Origin: Roseococcus thiosulfatophilus
GTDB taxonomy: Bacteria > Pseudomonadota > Alphaproteobacteria > Acetobacterales > Acetobacteraceae
Length of the DNA stretch: 64,000 nt
Assembly (NCBI RefSeq): GCF_017311575.1
Contig: NZ_JAFFQY010000044.1
Coordinates: 185,378 to 249,377, forward strand
Direction: 5' to 3'
Position 1 is the stretch's first letter. The number at the start of each line of letters is the position of its first letter. The position numbers and the translations under genes are program-made. Of this stretch, positions 26,496 through 38,317 are shown piece after piece. The notes under the pieces were generated by a model, which had not been told where the DNA came from, did no database searches, and saw only the letters and a list, made by a program, of their open reading frames with translations.

Positions 26496-27065
26496 ATGTG
26501 GACCAAGGAGCCATCCACCCTGGTCACGGTGGATGTCACCTTCCTGCGGATGGACCGCGCCCCGGCCGACCCGGGGCCCGCCCTGCCGGCCCCCCTGGCC
26601 GTCGAGTGGCTGCGGCCGCGCTGCGAGGTGGCGCAGTATCGCCGCCTCTATGACGGCGTGGGCCATGACTATCTGTGGTGGCTGCGCCGCACTCTGTCGG
26701 ATGCCGAACTGGACGCCGTGCTGGGTGACCGCGCCATCAGCGTCCACCTGCTGCACGACCAGGGCGAGGAGCTGGGCTTCTACGAGCTGGACCGGCGCAA
26801 CTGGCCGCACATCAACCTGGCCTATTTCGGGCTGATGCCGGCGGCGATCGGGCGCGGGGTGGGCATCGCCTTCCTGCACCACGCCATCCGCACCGCCTGG
26901 GCCGAGGGGTGCAGCGCGCTCACGGTCAACACCTGCACGGCCGACCACCCGCGCGCCCTGCCCAACTATGTGAAGGCGGGCTTCCGGGTGCTGCGGACCG
27001 TTCGGGAGGAGTGGCCCATTCCCGACCGGCTGGGCCTGCCCATCCCGGAGCGGCTTCGGGCCTGA
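26496..27065 (+). CDS. GNAT-family N-acetyltransferase
   Basis: A 189-residue acyltransferase of the GNAT fold. The acetyl-CoA pyrophosphate loop is partly recognisable as [13 protein letters not shown], followed by the strand/helix pair [22 protein letters not shown] that is typical of the family's C-terminal half. The substrate is unknown. The gene begins 9 bases after rpoD and probably rides on that transcript. Its stop abuts the stop of the convergent small gene at 27066. Confidence 0.8.
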   Translation: MWTKEPSTLVTVDVTFLRMDRAPADPGPALPAPLAVEWLRPRCEVAQYRRLYDGVGHDYLWWLRRTLSDAELDAVLGDRAISVHLLHDQGEELGFYELDRRNWPHINLAYFGLMPAAIGRGVGIAFLHHAIRTAWAEGCSALTVNTCTADHPRALPNYVKAGFRVLRTVREEWPIPDRLGLPIPERLRA

Positions 27066-27362
27066 TCAGCCCTGGTTCAGGAAGGGCCGGGCCGCGTTCA
27101 GTGCCGGCCCGCAGCCGGAGGCGGCGTCGCGCAGCGTGGCCTCCGCCGGCAGGCGGCCGATCCAGATCCCGATCCCGGTGCTGATCGCCCACCACGGGTC
27201 CTGGCTGGCGCGGGCGAGCAGGGCGGGCGTGGCCTGCGTGACGCAGGCCGTGACATCGGTCACCACTTGGCGCGGCGCGTTCTCGAGGCGCGAGGCGAAT
27301 TCCGATTGCAGCGGCGCGATGAGGAAGATGCTGAGCAGGAAGGCCAGAAGGTCGTTCAGCAT
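27066..27362 (-). CDS. Small hypothetical protein with N-terminal hydrophobic segment
   Basis: I do not recognise this 98-residue protein. It opens with a hydrophobic stretch (LNDLLAFLLSIFLIAPL) that could be a signal peptide or anchor. A soluble part with two cysteines follows (in TACVTQ and SGCGPAL), which could form a disulfide in the periplasm. It is convergent with the GNAT gene and precedes no obvious partner. The 213 bases upstream of its start, to 27575, hold no gene that I can support. Confidence 0.5.
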   Translation of the reverse strand: MLNDLLAFLLSIFLIAPLQSEFASRLENAPRQVVTDVTACVTQATPALLARASQDPWWAISTGIGIWIGRLPAEATLRDAASGCGPALNAARPFLNQG

Positions 27363-27575
27363 GGGGCAGCCTCGCGCGGGCGCGGGGTGGTGATGGGCGG
27401 TGTCATGTCGATTCCCTCATTCCGTGTCGGAGGGTTCGACATCGCGCCGGCCCCCGGACACGGGATGCCGGCGCCAGAGGGGCCCGAACCACGACAGCAG
27501 GAATGGTTCCGCCACGGCCGCGCTTCAAGTGGTGGTAACCCTCCTCGCGGGAGATGCACCTGGCCGCGTTGAGGC

Positions 27576-28121
27576 TCACGGGGACGGGGCGGCGCCCGGC
27601 GCGTAGCCGGCCCTCGCGAGGTGGCGATCAATCTCCTCATCGGGTGCGAGGGCCAGTGCCGCGATCGCCTCGAAAGGATCGCCGTCGAGGCGAAGCACCT
27701 GCGCGAAAGCGGCCTCGGTCTTCGCGCCGGACCGGCGCCGCGCCATCACGGCCGCGCGCAGGGCGGGGCTGCCCCGTTCCAGCAGGCGCCGCTCGACGAC
27801 GAAGTGCCGCCAGCCCATCTGCCCGTCCACCGGGACGGCCTGGCCGAAAACCTCGAACTCCCAGCCATGGGCATGGAAACGCGCGACGACCGGCCGCCCA
27901 GCGCTCGTCCACTGGTGCAGGGAGAAGCCGGGGCAGAGGCTCCATTCGCGCCACAGGATGGCGGCGAAGCGGATGGGGTCCGGGGCGTGGCACAGCACAT
28001 CGATGTCGCTCCCCGGGAGGTCGAGGTCGAGCGGGGGGGTGCCCGCGAGGCGCGCGTCGAACTCCCGCAGGACATGCAGGATGCCGATCGCCCGCACGGC
28101 GGCGTCATGGTCCATCTTCAT
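27576..28121 (-). CDS. DUF4269 domain protein (nucleotidyltransferase-like)
   Basis: A 181-residue protein of the DUF4269 family. The segment LPGSDIDVLCHAPD resembles the metal-binding GS..D.D motif of polymerase-beta-type nucleotidyltransferases. The family hallmarks WEFEVFGQAVPV and the following Q-x-GWRHFVVERRLL are present. Catalytic function has not been shown for the family, to my knowledge. It is 19 bases downstream of the DsbD-like gene on the same strand, so cotranscription is possible. Confidence 0.82.
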   Translation of the reverse strand: MKMDHDAAVRAIGILHVLREFDARLAGTPPLDLDLPGSDIDVLCHAPDPIRFAAILWREWSLCPGFSLHQWTSAGRPVVARFHAHGWEFEVFGQAVPVDGQMGWRHFVVERRLLERGSPALRAAVMARRRSGAKTEAAFAQVLRLDGDPFEAIAALALAPDEEIDRHLARAGYAPGAAPSP

Positions 28122-28140
28122 GCCGTGGCCCCGGCGGCGG

Positions 28141-30198
28141 TCAGCCAGGCGAGGCGATGGCCCCCGGCGTCGCGCGGCCCGTCCCCTGGCTGATCGCCTC
28201 CCGCAGCATTCCCTCCGTCAGGATTTGCGGCAGGATCAGGGGCGCGCCGCCGCCGGCGGGATAAAGCAGGTAGAGCGGCACGCCGTCGCGCCCATGTGCG
28301 CGCAGCAGCGCGGTGATGGCGGTATCGCCGCGCGTCCAGTCTCCGGTGAGCTGCACCATGCCCGCCTCGCCCATCGCGCGCTGCGTCGCCTCCGTGTGGA
28401 TGGCGATGCGCTCATTCACCTTGCAGGAGATGCACCACGCCGCCGTCAGGTTCACGAAGATGGGGCGGCCCTCGGCGCGCAGTTCGGCGACGCGCGCGGC
28501 GGACCAGGGCTCGGCGTTCCCGGAGACGGCGGCGCTGGCCGTGGGCGCGGTCGAGAGCAGGGGGAGCAGGGCGAGGGCGGCGATCACCGCGACCGCAGCG
28601 GTGGTCCGGCCCAGCCGCCCTGTGCCGCCGCTGGCCTGCGCCGTGCCGAAGGCCCAGGCGGCGAGCCCCACCAGCACACCGCCCACCAGCACCATCAGCA
28701 CGCCATCGGGCCCCGCCTGCTGGGCCAGCACCCAGACCAGCCACGCGGCCGCGCCATACATGGGGAAGGCTAGGAATTGCCGCAGCCGCTCCATCCAGGG
28801 GCCGGGGCGTGGCAGGGCGCGGGCCAGGCCGGGGAAGACCCCCAGCAGCGCATAGGGCAGGGCCAGCCCCAGGCCGAGTGCGGCGAAGACACCCAGCGTG
28901 GCCGGCGCGGGCAGGGTGAGCGAGGCGCCGATGGCCGTTGCCATGAAGGGCGCCGTGCAGGGGGTGGCCACCAGCACGGCCAGCACGCCCGTGCCGAAGC
29001 TGCCGCCCGCATGGCCCGACAGCACCGGCCCCCGCACGGCGAAGACGCCCGAGAGGTTCAGCCCCACCGCCAGCATCAGCCAGGCCATGCCGGCCACGAA
29101 GGGCGCCCAGGTGAACTGGAAGCCCCAGCCGGCGGCGAGCCCTGCCGCGCGCAGCCCCAGCATCAGCCCGCCGATGGCGAGGAACGTCACCAGCACGCCG
29201 GCCGTATAGCCCGCGGCCTCGGCCCGGATGGCGCCGCGGGCCGCGCCGCCCAGCCGCGCCAGCGCCATGGCCTTCATGGCCAGCACGGGGAAGACGCAGG
29301 GCATCAGGTTCAGGATCAGCCCGCCCAACAGGGCGAGGCCCAGCACCTGCCACAGCGGCAGGCCCAGGGCAGGCAGGGCGCCGCCGGGCTCGGCGGAGAT
29401 GAGGTAGGCGCCGCGGACGCCGGCCGCATCGGTCAGGGTCAGCACGCCGTCCAACCGCGTGGGCCAGGGGGCTTCGGCGGGGGGCAGCGCCAGGGTCAGG
29501 GCGCCCTCGCGCACCGTCAGCGGCTGGGCGGGGGCGTTCTCGATCAGGTTCTGGGCGAAGGGGAAGAAGACGGCCTCGCGCAGGCTCGTGGGGTTCAGCC
29601 CCTCGCCCTCCACGGTCAGCGCGGCGCGGCCGCCCTCGCGGGCGAAGCGGGCGGTGAAGGGGGCGGGGCGGGGCAGGGCGGCCTCGGCCGCGAGGAAGAG
29701 GGGCAGGTTGGCCGGGCGGGGGCTCGCCTCCACGGGCAGGGTGAGGCGGAAGGCGCCATCCTCCGGGATGCAGACATCGGCGCAGGCGAGCCAGATGCCG
29801 GTGGCGTCCAGGGTGACGGTGTCGCCGGGGCGCAGGGTGGTGGGCGCGGTGAGGGTGAAGGGGAAGGCGGCCTCGCCCAGATAGCCGAAATTCATCAGCG
29901 GGCCGAAGGGGATGCGGCTGGGGGCGGGGAATTGCAGCGGCCCGGACTGCCAGCCCTCCGGAAGGGCCAGGTCGAGTTCGGGCGGCGCGCCGGCATCGCC
30001 CGCATTGGACCAGTAGGTGTGCCAGCCTGGTGCGAGGCGGATGCGAAGCAGCGCGCGGAATTCCTCCCCCGGGGCGATGGCGGCGCGGTCGGCGTGGAGG
30101 GTGACGGTGGCGCGGGGTGACACGACGGGCACGGAATCGGCGGCCCGTGCCGGCAGGGCGAAGAATGTCAGCAGCAGAACGAAGAACAGGCGGGCCAT
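28141..30198 (-). CDS. dsbD: DsbD/ScsB-like thiol:disulfide interchange protein
   Basis: A 685-residue membrane reductase that carries electrons from cytosolic thioredoxin to periplasmic thiol proteins. A signal peptide (MARLFFVLLLTFFALPARA) is followed by a periplasmic DsbD-alpha/DsbC-like domain to about residue 280. It includes the Cys pair in CADVCIP. Next is a multi-helix membrane domain with Cys in NLMPCVFPV and in ATPCTAPFM, and a C-terminal thioredoxin-like domain with WCISC. This order matches ScsB/DsbD. The ATG at 30198 is chosen; an open frame further upstream runs through intergenic hairpins and is not coding. Confidence 0.9.
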   Translation of the reverse strand: MARLFFVLLLTFFALPARAADSVPVVSPRATVTLHADRAAIAPGEEFRALLRIRLAPGWHTYWSNAGDAGAPPELDLALPEGWQSGPLQFPAPSRIPFGPLMNFGYLGEAAFPFTLTAPTTLRPGDTVTLDATGIWLACADVCIPEDGAFRLTLPVEASPRPANLPLFLAAEAALPRPAPFTARFAREGGRAALTVEGEGLNPTSLREAVFFPFAQNLIENAPAQPLTVREGALTLALPPAEAPWPTRLDGVLTLTDAAGVRGAYLISAEPGGALPALGLPLWQVLGLALLGGLILNLMPCVFPVLAMKAMALARLGGAARGAIRAEAAGYTAGVLVTFLAIGGLMLGLRAAGLAAGWGFQFTWAPFVAGMAWLMLAVGLNLSGVFAVRGPVLSGHAGGSFGTGVLAVLVATPCTAPFMATAIGASLTLPAPATLGVFAALGLGLALPYALLGVFPGLARALPRPGPWMERLRQFLAFPMYGAAAWLVWVLAQQAGPDGVLMVLVGGVLVGLAAWAFGTAQASGGTGRLGRTTAAVAVIAALALLPLLSTAPTASAAVSGNAEPWSAARVAELRAEGRPIFVNLTAAWCISCKVNERIAIHTEATQRAMGEAGMVQLTGDWTRGDTAITALLRAHGRDGVPLYLLYPAGGGAPLILPQILTEGMLREAISQGTGRATPGAIASPG

Positions 30199-30270
30199 GC
30201 GGGGATAAAAGGCCCCAAACCGTCCGCGCGACAAGGGCAAAGCGTGCATGGAAGGGTGGCCCCCCGGTGC

Positions 30271-30402
30271 CCTGCCGTGGCTTTGCCACGGCAGGCGGTG
30301 CCCACCCGAGAGGATGGGCACCAAACCGGGGCCCCCATGAAGCGCAGCTTCATGGGGATTGATCGGGGCCCCCACGAAAGCGCCAAAGGCGATTTCGTGG
30401 GG
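30271..30402. repeat. Cluster of four perfect or near-perfect hairpins downstream of hppA
   Basis: Four hairpins follow each other. 30271-30295 has 11-bp arms around TTT. 30297-30322 has 8-bp arms. 30333-30357 has 11-bp arms around GCA. 30370-30402 has 14 pairs with one mismatch around AAA. Read on the minus strand, the last begins 7 bases after the hppA stop. Its CGAAATCGCCTTTGGCG core and the GGGGGCCCCG that follows recur after ettA at 37594. Two modules share CCCCAYGAA...TTCRTGGGGGCCCCG. They fill the 210-base gap between hppA and the DsbD-like gene and probably act as 3'-end structures or dispersed repeats. Confidence 0.7.
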
Positions 30403-30408
30403 AATGAG

Positions 30409-32526
<2,118 letters not shown>

Positions 32527-32744
32527 TTTGCTCTCCCATGTTTATTGTTCCGTCGCGGTAATCGGCGATCGTTTTGAAAGCCTAGAACTATCGCACGGGC
32601 AGCGTCCACGGGCGTGCAAGCCCCATGAGGCGGGTTTCGCGCTATTTTCCCGGGGGATGGGAGCGGGCCGCGCGCATCCCCCCTCGCGCCGGCCCGGATT
32701 TTGTGGTGGAAAGCCGGGCCTTCCCAAACCGGAGCCCAGAGCCC
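32527..32744. promoter_or_regulatory. Shared hppA/ppa promoter region with structured ppa leader
   Basis: This 218-base gap separates two divergent pyrophosphatase genes. The left part (to about 32600) is AT-richer and should hold both promoters. The right part can fold on the ppa side: GGGGGAT (32652-32658) pairs with ATCCCCC (32676-32682), and GGCCCGG (32691-32697) with CCGGGCC (32714-32720). No known riboswitch is recognised. Confidence 0.4.
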
Positions 32745-33311
32745 ATGCGCATCGACGCCATCCCCATCGGCAAGAACCCGCCCGAGGACCTGAACGTCAT
32801 CATCGAGGTGGGCGTGGGCGGGGAGCCGGTGAAGTATGAGCTGGACAAGGACGCCGGCACGCTCTTCGTGGACCGCTTCCTCTACACGCCCATGCGCTAC
32901 CCCGGGAATTACGGCTTCGTGCCCCACACCATGTGCGGCGATGGCGACCCGCTGGACGTGCTGGTCGCCAATACCCGCCCCATCGCGCCCGGCGCCGTCA
33001 TCAATGTCCGCCCCGTGGGCGTGTTGAAGATGGAAGATGATGGCGGCATGGACGAGAAGATCATCGCCGTGCCCTCGCCCAAGCTGACCAAGCGCTACGA
33101 GAACGTGTTCAACTACACGGACCTGCCCAAGATCACGATCGAGCAGATCCGGCACTTCTTTGAGCACTACAAGGACCTCGAGCCCGGCAAGTGGGTGAAG
33201 ATCACCGGCTGGGGCGATGCGGACGAAGCCAAGCGCTACATCCTCGAATCCATCGAGCGCGGCAAGGAAGTGTCCTGGCCCATGCATGAGCGGCGCAAGC
33301 CCACGCCCTGA
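32745..33311 (+). CDS. ppa: Soluble inorganic pyrophosphatase (family I)
   Basis: A 188-residue cytosolic enzyme that hydrolyses pyrophosphate to phosphate. The family I signature is present as DGDPLDVLV, with the surrounding metal-binding Asp and Lys/Tyr residues ([11 protein letters not shown]). The ATG at 32745 gives the family N-terminus MRIDAIPIG and has GGAG upstream. Its neighbour hppA performs the same chemistry at the membrane while conserving energy, and the divergent layout suggests joint control. Confidence 0.97.
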   Translation: MRIDAIPIGKNPPEDLNVIIEVGVGGEPVKYELDKDAGTLFVDRFLYTPMRYPGNYGFVPHTMCGDGDPLDVLVANTRPIAPGAVINVRPVGVLKMEDDGGMDEKIIAVPSPKLTKRYENVFNYTDLPKITIEQIRHFFEHYKDLEPGKWVKITGWGDADEAKRYILESIERGKEVSWPMHERRKPTP

Positions 33312-33360
33312 CGCGCGCACTGGACGGGGCGCGCGGCTCTCTGCATCTTCGCGCCCCCAT

Positions 33361-33434
33361 GCGCCCGTAGCTCAATTGGTTAGAGCGGGCCGCTCATAAC
33401 GGCTTGGTTGCGGGTTCAAGTCCTGCCGGGCGCA
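33361..33434 (+). tRNA. tRNA with anticodon CAT (elongator Met or lysidine-type Ile2)
   Basis: A complete 74-base cloverleaf. The acceptor arms GCGCCCG/CGGGCGC are followed by discriminator A. The D arm is GCTC/GAGC. The anticodon stem GGCCG/CGGCT encloses loop CTCATAA, anticodon CAT at 33395-33397. The T arm is GCGGG/CCTGC with TTCAAGT. CCA is not encoded. It is not an initiator, since the acceptor end is fully paired. CAT alone cannot separate elongator Met from Ile2, whose C is converted to lysidine by TilS; the tilS gene is at 49.6 kb. Confidence 0.93.
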
Positions 33435-33447
33435 AGTCATTTCTCTT

Positions 33448-34377
33448 CTATGGCGGTGCGACATGCGGCAGGCCGCGCGCCGCCGCCACCACCCGCCCGC
33501 GCAGCCAGCGATGGGCGGGGGCGCCGCCCAGCACCTCGGGCCAGATCGCGGTCGCGGTAAAGCCTGTCAGGGGCAGGGGCGCCTCGCGCACCTCCAGCCC
33601 CAGCGCCGGCCCGTGTTCAAGGGCCAGGCTGCGTGGCAGGGTCACGGCCATCTCCGTCTGCGCCACCATCCGCAGCGCCGCGTGGAAATGCGGCAGCCAG
33701 AGCGCCACCCGCCGGCGCCGCCCGAGCCCCGCCAGCGCGTCATCCACCGCCCCCGTGCCGCGCCCGGTGATGGAGACGAGGATGTGGTCCAGCGCGCAGA
33801 AGCCATCGAGCGACCAGCCGGCCAGGGCCGGGTGGCCGGCCCGCAGCACCGTCACGAGCCGGTCGTGATAGAGGGACAATTGCCGCAGGCTGGCCGGCAG
33901 GGGGGTGCCCAGGACGGAGAAGGCCAGGTCGAGCCGCCCCGCCGCCAATTCCTCCACCGTGGTGCCCGTGATGGGCAGCACGCGCAGGGCGAGGCCTGGC
34001 GCCTCCGCGGCCAGCAGCGGCACCAGGCGGGGCAGCAGCATCAACGTGTCATGGTCGGTGGCGGCAAGCCGCATCACGGCCTGCAGCCGCGCGGGGTCGA
34101 AGCCCTCGCGCGAGACGAGCTCGGCCGTCTCGGCCAACAGGGCCTCCAGGCGTGGGGCCAGGGCCTGGGCGCGCGGCGTGGGGATGAGGGCGCCCGTGGG
34201 CCCGCGCACCAGCAGCGCATCGCCCAGCAGCGCCCGCAGCCGCCCCAGCGCGCGGGAGACGGCGGGCTGGCTCATGCCCAGCTCCTCGGCGGCGCGGGTG
34301 ACGGAGGCGTGGCGCAGCAGGGCGCCCAGCACCGTCAGGAGGTTCAGGTCCACGCCGCGGAGTTTCACTTCGTGCAT
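33448..34377 (-). CDS. LysR-family transcriptional regulator
   Basis: A 309-residue regulator. The N-terminal HTH reads LLRHASVTRAAEELGMSQPAVSRALGRLR, and a LysR substrate-binding domain covers about residues 95-300. It is divergent from an NmrA-like gene, the usual LysR layout, and a 9-bp inverted repeat lies across its start. ATG 34377 gives the standard family N-terminus (MHEVKLRGVDLNLL); an alternative ATG at 34395 lies in the dyad. Ligand unknown; control of the NmrA gene is likely. Confidence 0.9.
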   Translation of the reverse strand: MHEVKLRGVDLNLLTVLGALLRHASVTRAAEELGMSQPAVSRALGRLRALLGDALLVRGPTGALIPTPRAQALAPRLEALLAETAELVSREGFDPARLQAVMRLAATDHDTLMLLPRLVPLLAAEAPGLALRVLPITGTTVEELAAGRLDLAFSVLGTPLPASLRQLSLYHDRLVTVLRAGHPALAGWSLDGFCALDHILVSITGRGTGAVDDALAGLGRRRRVALWLPHFHAALRMVAQTEMAVTLPRSLALEHGPALGLEVREAPLPLTGFTATAIWPEVLGGAPAHRWLRGRVVAAARGLPHVAPP

Positions 34378-34398
34378 GTTCTTATTAACGAACATGCA
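34373..34398. promoter_or_regulatory. Perfect 9-bp inverted repeat, candidate LysR operator
   Basis: TGCATGTTC and GAACATGCA flank the 8-base AT-rich spacer TTATTAAC. The repeat contains a T-N11-A core as LysR sites do, and overlaps the LysR start codon, which fits negative autoregulation. A second smaller dyad around ACATGT follows at about 34406. Confidence 0.55.
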
Positions 34399-34455
34399 TT
34401 GGAAACATGTCCAGCCTTTCGGCATTCCTGGCGTCAGCACAGGAGAACCCAAGCC

Positions 34456-35313
34456 ATGTTCCTCATCGCCGGACTCACCGGAAACACGGGCGCCGCCGCC
34501 GCCCGCACCCTGCTGGAATCGGGCCAGCGCATCCGCGGCCTGGTCCGCGACCCGTCGCGCGCCGAGGATTGGGCGCGGCAAGGCGTCGAGCTCGCCACGG
34601 CCGACCTGCGCGACACGGCCGCGCTGACCCAGGCGCTGCGCGGCGTGGCCGGCGCCTACCTGCTGATCGCGGCCCCCGTCCAGTCCGATGATGTCATCGG
34701 CGACTACATCGAGACCGCGACCAGCATCCGCGCCGCCGCCCGCGCGGCGGGGCTGCCGCGCCTGGTGTTCCTCTCCTCCGAGGGCGCGCACCTGGCCTCG
34801 GGCACCGGCGCGGTGCGCGCCCTGCACGTGGCCGAGGCCCTGCTGGCCGACGCGGCGCCCAGCGTCACCTTCCTCCGTCCCTCCTATTTCCAGGAGAATT
34901 GGCGCGGCGTGTTCGACGCGGCTCGGCACGAGGGGGTGCTGCCCTCCTTCCACCCGCCGCAGGCGCCGCCGCGCGGCATGGTCGCGACGCGCGACATCGG
35001 CGCCGAGGCCGCGCGGCTGCTGACCGAAGCCGCCCCGCCCCCCGTGGTGGAATTCACCAGCGCCATCCAGGCCACGGACGCCGATGCCGCCGCCGCGGCC
35101 GGCGAGGTGCTGGGCCGGCAAGTCCAGGTGGTGCGTCCGCCGCGCGAGGCCTGGGAGGGCATCCTGCGCGGCGCCGGAATGGGCGCCAACTACACCCGGC
35201 TGCTGATCGGCCTCTATGACGGCATCAATTCCGGGCAGTTGGGCTTCAGCGGTGCCGCGCCGCTGCGCACTGGCCCCACCAACCTGGCCGAGACCATGCG
35301 GGGCTGGGTGTAG
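34456..35313 (+). CDS. NmrA-like NAD(P)-binding atypical SDR protein
   Basis: A 285-residue Rossmann-fold protein. The glycine motif is GLTGNTGAAAARTLL, atypical-SDR style, and there is no catalytic Tyr-x3-Lys of classical reductases. The body matches NmrA/HSCARG or quinone-oxidoreductase-2-like sensors and reductases (LPRLVFLSSEGAHLA, FLRPSYFQENW). An AGGAG is 10 bases before the ATG. It is divergent from a LysR regulator that probably controls it in response to an aromatic or redox compound. Confidence 0.85.
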   Translation: MFLIAGLTGNTGAAAARTLLESGQRIRGLVRDPSRAEDWARQGVELATADLRDTAALTQALRGVAGAYLLIAAPVQSDDVIGDYIETATSIRAAARAAGLPRLVFLSSEGAHLASGTGAVRALHVAEALLADAAPSVTFLRPSYFQENWRGVFDAARHEGVLPSFHPPQAPPRGMVATRDIGAEAARLLTEAAPPPVVEFTSAIQATDADAAAAAGEVLGRQVQVVRPPREAWEGILRGAGMGANYTRLLIGLYDGINSGQLGFSGAAPLRTGPTNLAETMRGWV

Positions 35314-35341
35314 CGGCGCACGGCACCGGCATGGCAGCCTC

Positions 35342-35845
35342 ATGGCCATGCCGGACGCCCACCACATCGCCCATCTCCGCCACGCCTTCACCGTCGCCCG
35401 CCGCGCGCGGGCGAATGGCAAGCACCCCTTCGGCGCCACCCTGGTGGACGAAAACGGGACGGTGCTGATGGAGCAGGAGAATGCCTTCGACACCGAGGGC
35501 CGCACCGGCCATGCCGAGACGGTGCTGTCCCGCCGCGCCTGCGCCGCCTTCAGCGCCGAGGAGTTGGCGCGCGCCACGATGTATGTGAGCGCCGAGCCCT
35601 GCGCCATGTGCGCGGGCTCCCTCTACTGGGCCGGCATCGGCCGCCTCGTCTACGCGATGAGCGAGGAGAAGCTGAAGCGCATCATCGGCCCGCACCCCGA
35701 CAATCTGACGCTGGACCTGCCCTGCCGCGTGGTGCTCGCCTCCGGCCAGCGCCCGGTGGAGGTGATCGGCCCGCTGCTGGAGGACGACCCCGAGGCGGCC
35801 GCCCTGCATGATGGGGTCTGGGAGCGGCCACCCGGCTCCCATTGA
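35342..35845 (+). CDS. Nucleoside deaminase, CDA/TadA-fold
   Basis: A 167-residue zinc hydrolase of the cytidine deaminase superfamily. The active site is complete: GHAE with H57 and proton-shuttling E59, and PCAMC with C87 and C90. The arrangement and length resemble guanine deaminase/TadA-like proteins. The C-terminal LLEDDPEAAALHDGVW tail is more like the non-tRNA nucleobase deaminases, so I avoid calling it tadA. It lies between the NmrA-like gene and ettA in the same direction. Confidence 0.85.
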   Translation: MAMPDAHHIAHLRHAFTVARRARANGKHPFGATLVDENGTVLMEQENAFDTEGRTGHAETVLSRRACAAFSAEELARATMYVSAEPCAMCAGSLYWAGIGRLVYAMSEEKLKRIIGPHPDNLTLDLPCRVVLASGQRPVEVIGPLLEDDPEAAALHDGVWERPPGSH

Positions 35846-35908
35846 AGCCCATCCCCCTGGCCTGTATCTAACGGCGCTTACCCCCCCTTCGCGCCGACAG
35901 GAATTGCC

Positions 35909-37588
<1,680 letters not shown>

Positions 37589-37593
37589 GCGCT

Positions 37594-37684
37594 CCCCGCG
37601 AAATCGCCTTTGGCGCTTTCGCGGGGGCCCCGGTTTGGCGCCTTTCATGCTCAGGCGCACCAGTTGGCGCGGCGAAGCCGCGCC
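37594..37684 (+). repeat. Hairpin repeat downstream of ettA (second copy of the hppA-type module)
   Basis: CCCCGCGAAA-T-CGCC-TTT-GGCG-C-TTTCGCGGGG (37594-37626) begins 5 bases after the ettA stop. It equals the module after hppA except for a paired A-T to G-C change in the stem. GGGGGCCCCGGTTTGG then follows in both copies. Further on, GGCGCGGC and GCCGCGCC (37666-37684) pair perfectly around GAA. It occupies most of the 158-base gap before the GNAT gene. Confidence 0.7.
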
Positions 37685-37746
37685 GCCTTCCGCCGCGGGC
37701 GCGTGGGTGGGGCCCGCCTGTTCTTTTCTGTTCCTCTGGGGACGTC

Positions 37747-38265
37747 ATGACGCACCAGCTTTTCCGTGCGCCGCGCACGGTCACGACGCCGCGCCTGTCC
37801 CTGCTGCCGCCGGGGCCGGAGCATCTGCCGGATCTCATCCGCCTCAAGGCCGATGAGGCCGTTTTCGGCTACATGCTGCACGGCACCCGCACGGCCGAGC
37901 GAACGCGCGAGGAACTCGAGGACGACATGGATTTCTGGCAGGTGCGCGGCTACGGCACTTGGTCGGTCTTCGAACGCGGCACGGGCGAGTTCCTCGGCAT
38001 CACGGGCCTTATGGAACGGCCCGATGGGCGTGGCGTGGCCGTGCGCTTCGCCCTCTGGCCGCATTGCCGCGGCAAGGGCTATGCGCGCGAGGCGGCCCGC
38101 GCGGCGCTGGATTTCGGCCATGCGGCGGGGCTGGCGCGCATCATCGGCGTGGCGCGCGAGACGAACCTTGCCTCCCGCGCCGTCCTGAGCGATTGCGGGA
38201 TGGTGCTCTGCGCCGAATTCCCGCATCGCGGCCACAACATGCTGGTCTACGAAAGCCTCGCCTGA
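37747..38265 (+). CDS. RimJ/RimL-like GNAT acetyltransferase
   Basis: A 172-residue acetyltransferase of the GNAT_3 type. The N-terminal strand TTPRLSLLPP opens the fold. The acetyl-CoA-binding loop is HCRGKGYAREAARAAL, and the terminal ARETNLASRAVLSDCGM segment is characteristic. RimJ/RimL homologues acetylate protein N-termini or small amines; the substrate here is unknown. It has a weak ribosome-binding site and is isolated between the ettA repeat and the ArsR-MFS pair. Confidence 0.88.
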   Translation: MTHQLFRAPRTVTTPRLSLLPPGPEHLPDLIRLKADEAVFGYMLHGTRTAERTREELEDDMDFWQVRGYGTWSVFERGTGEFLGITGLMERPDGRGVAVRFALWPHCRGKGYAREAARAALDFGHAAGLARIIGVARETNLASRAVLSDCGMVLCAEFPHRGHNMLVYESLA

Positions 38266-38317
38266 GGCTTCGGGGCTGGCCGAAACAGGCGCGTGGGGCG
38301 CATCCTATGCTCCGCAC

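Noticed and set aside
27363..27575. Riboswitch-like region upstream of the small membrane-anchored protein
   Set aside because: Some GC-rich inverted repeats exist, but no known riboswitch motif can be recognised.
30199..30375. N-terminal extension of the DsbD-like protein
   Set aside because: The added residues would be encoded by intergenic hairpins, and the signal peptide at 30198 is a clear start.
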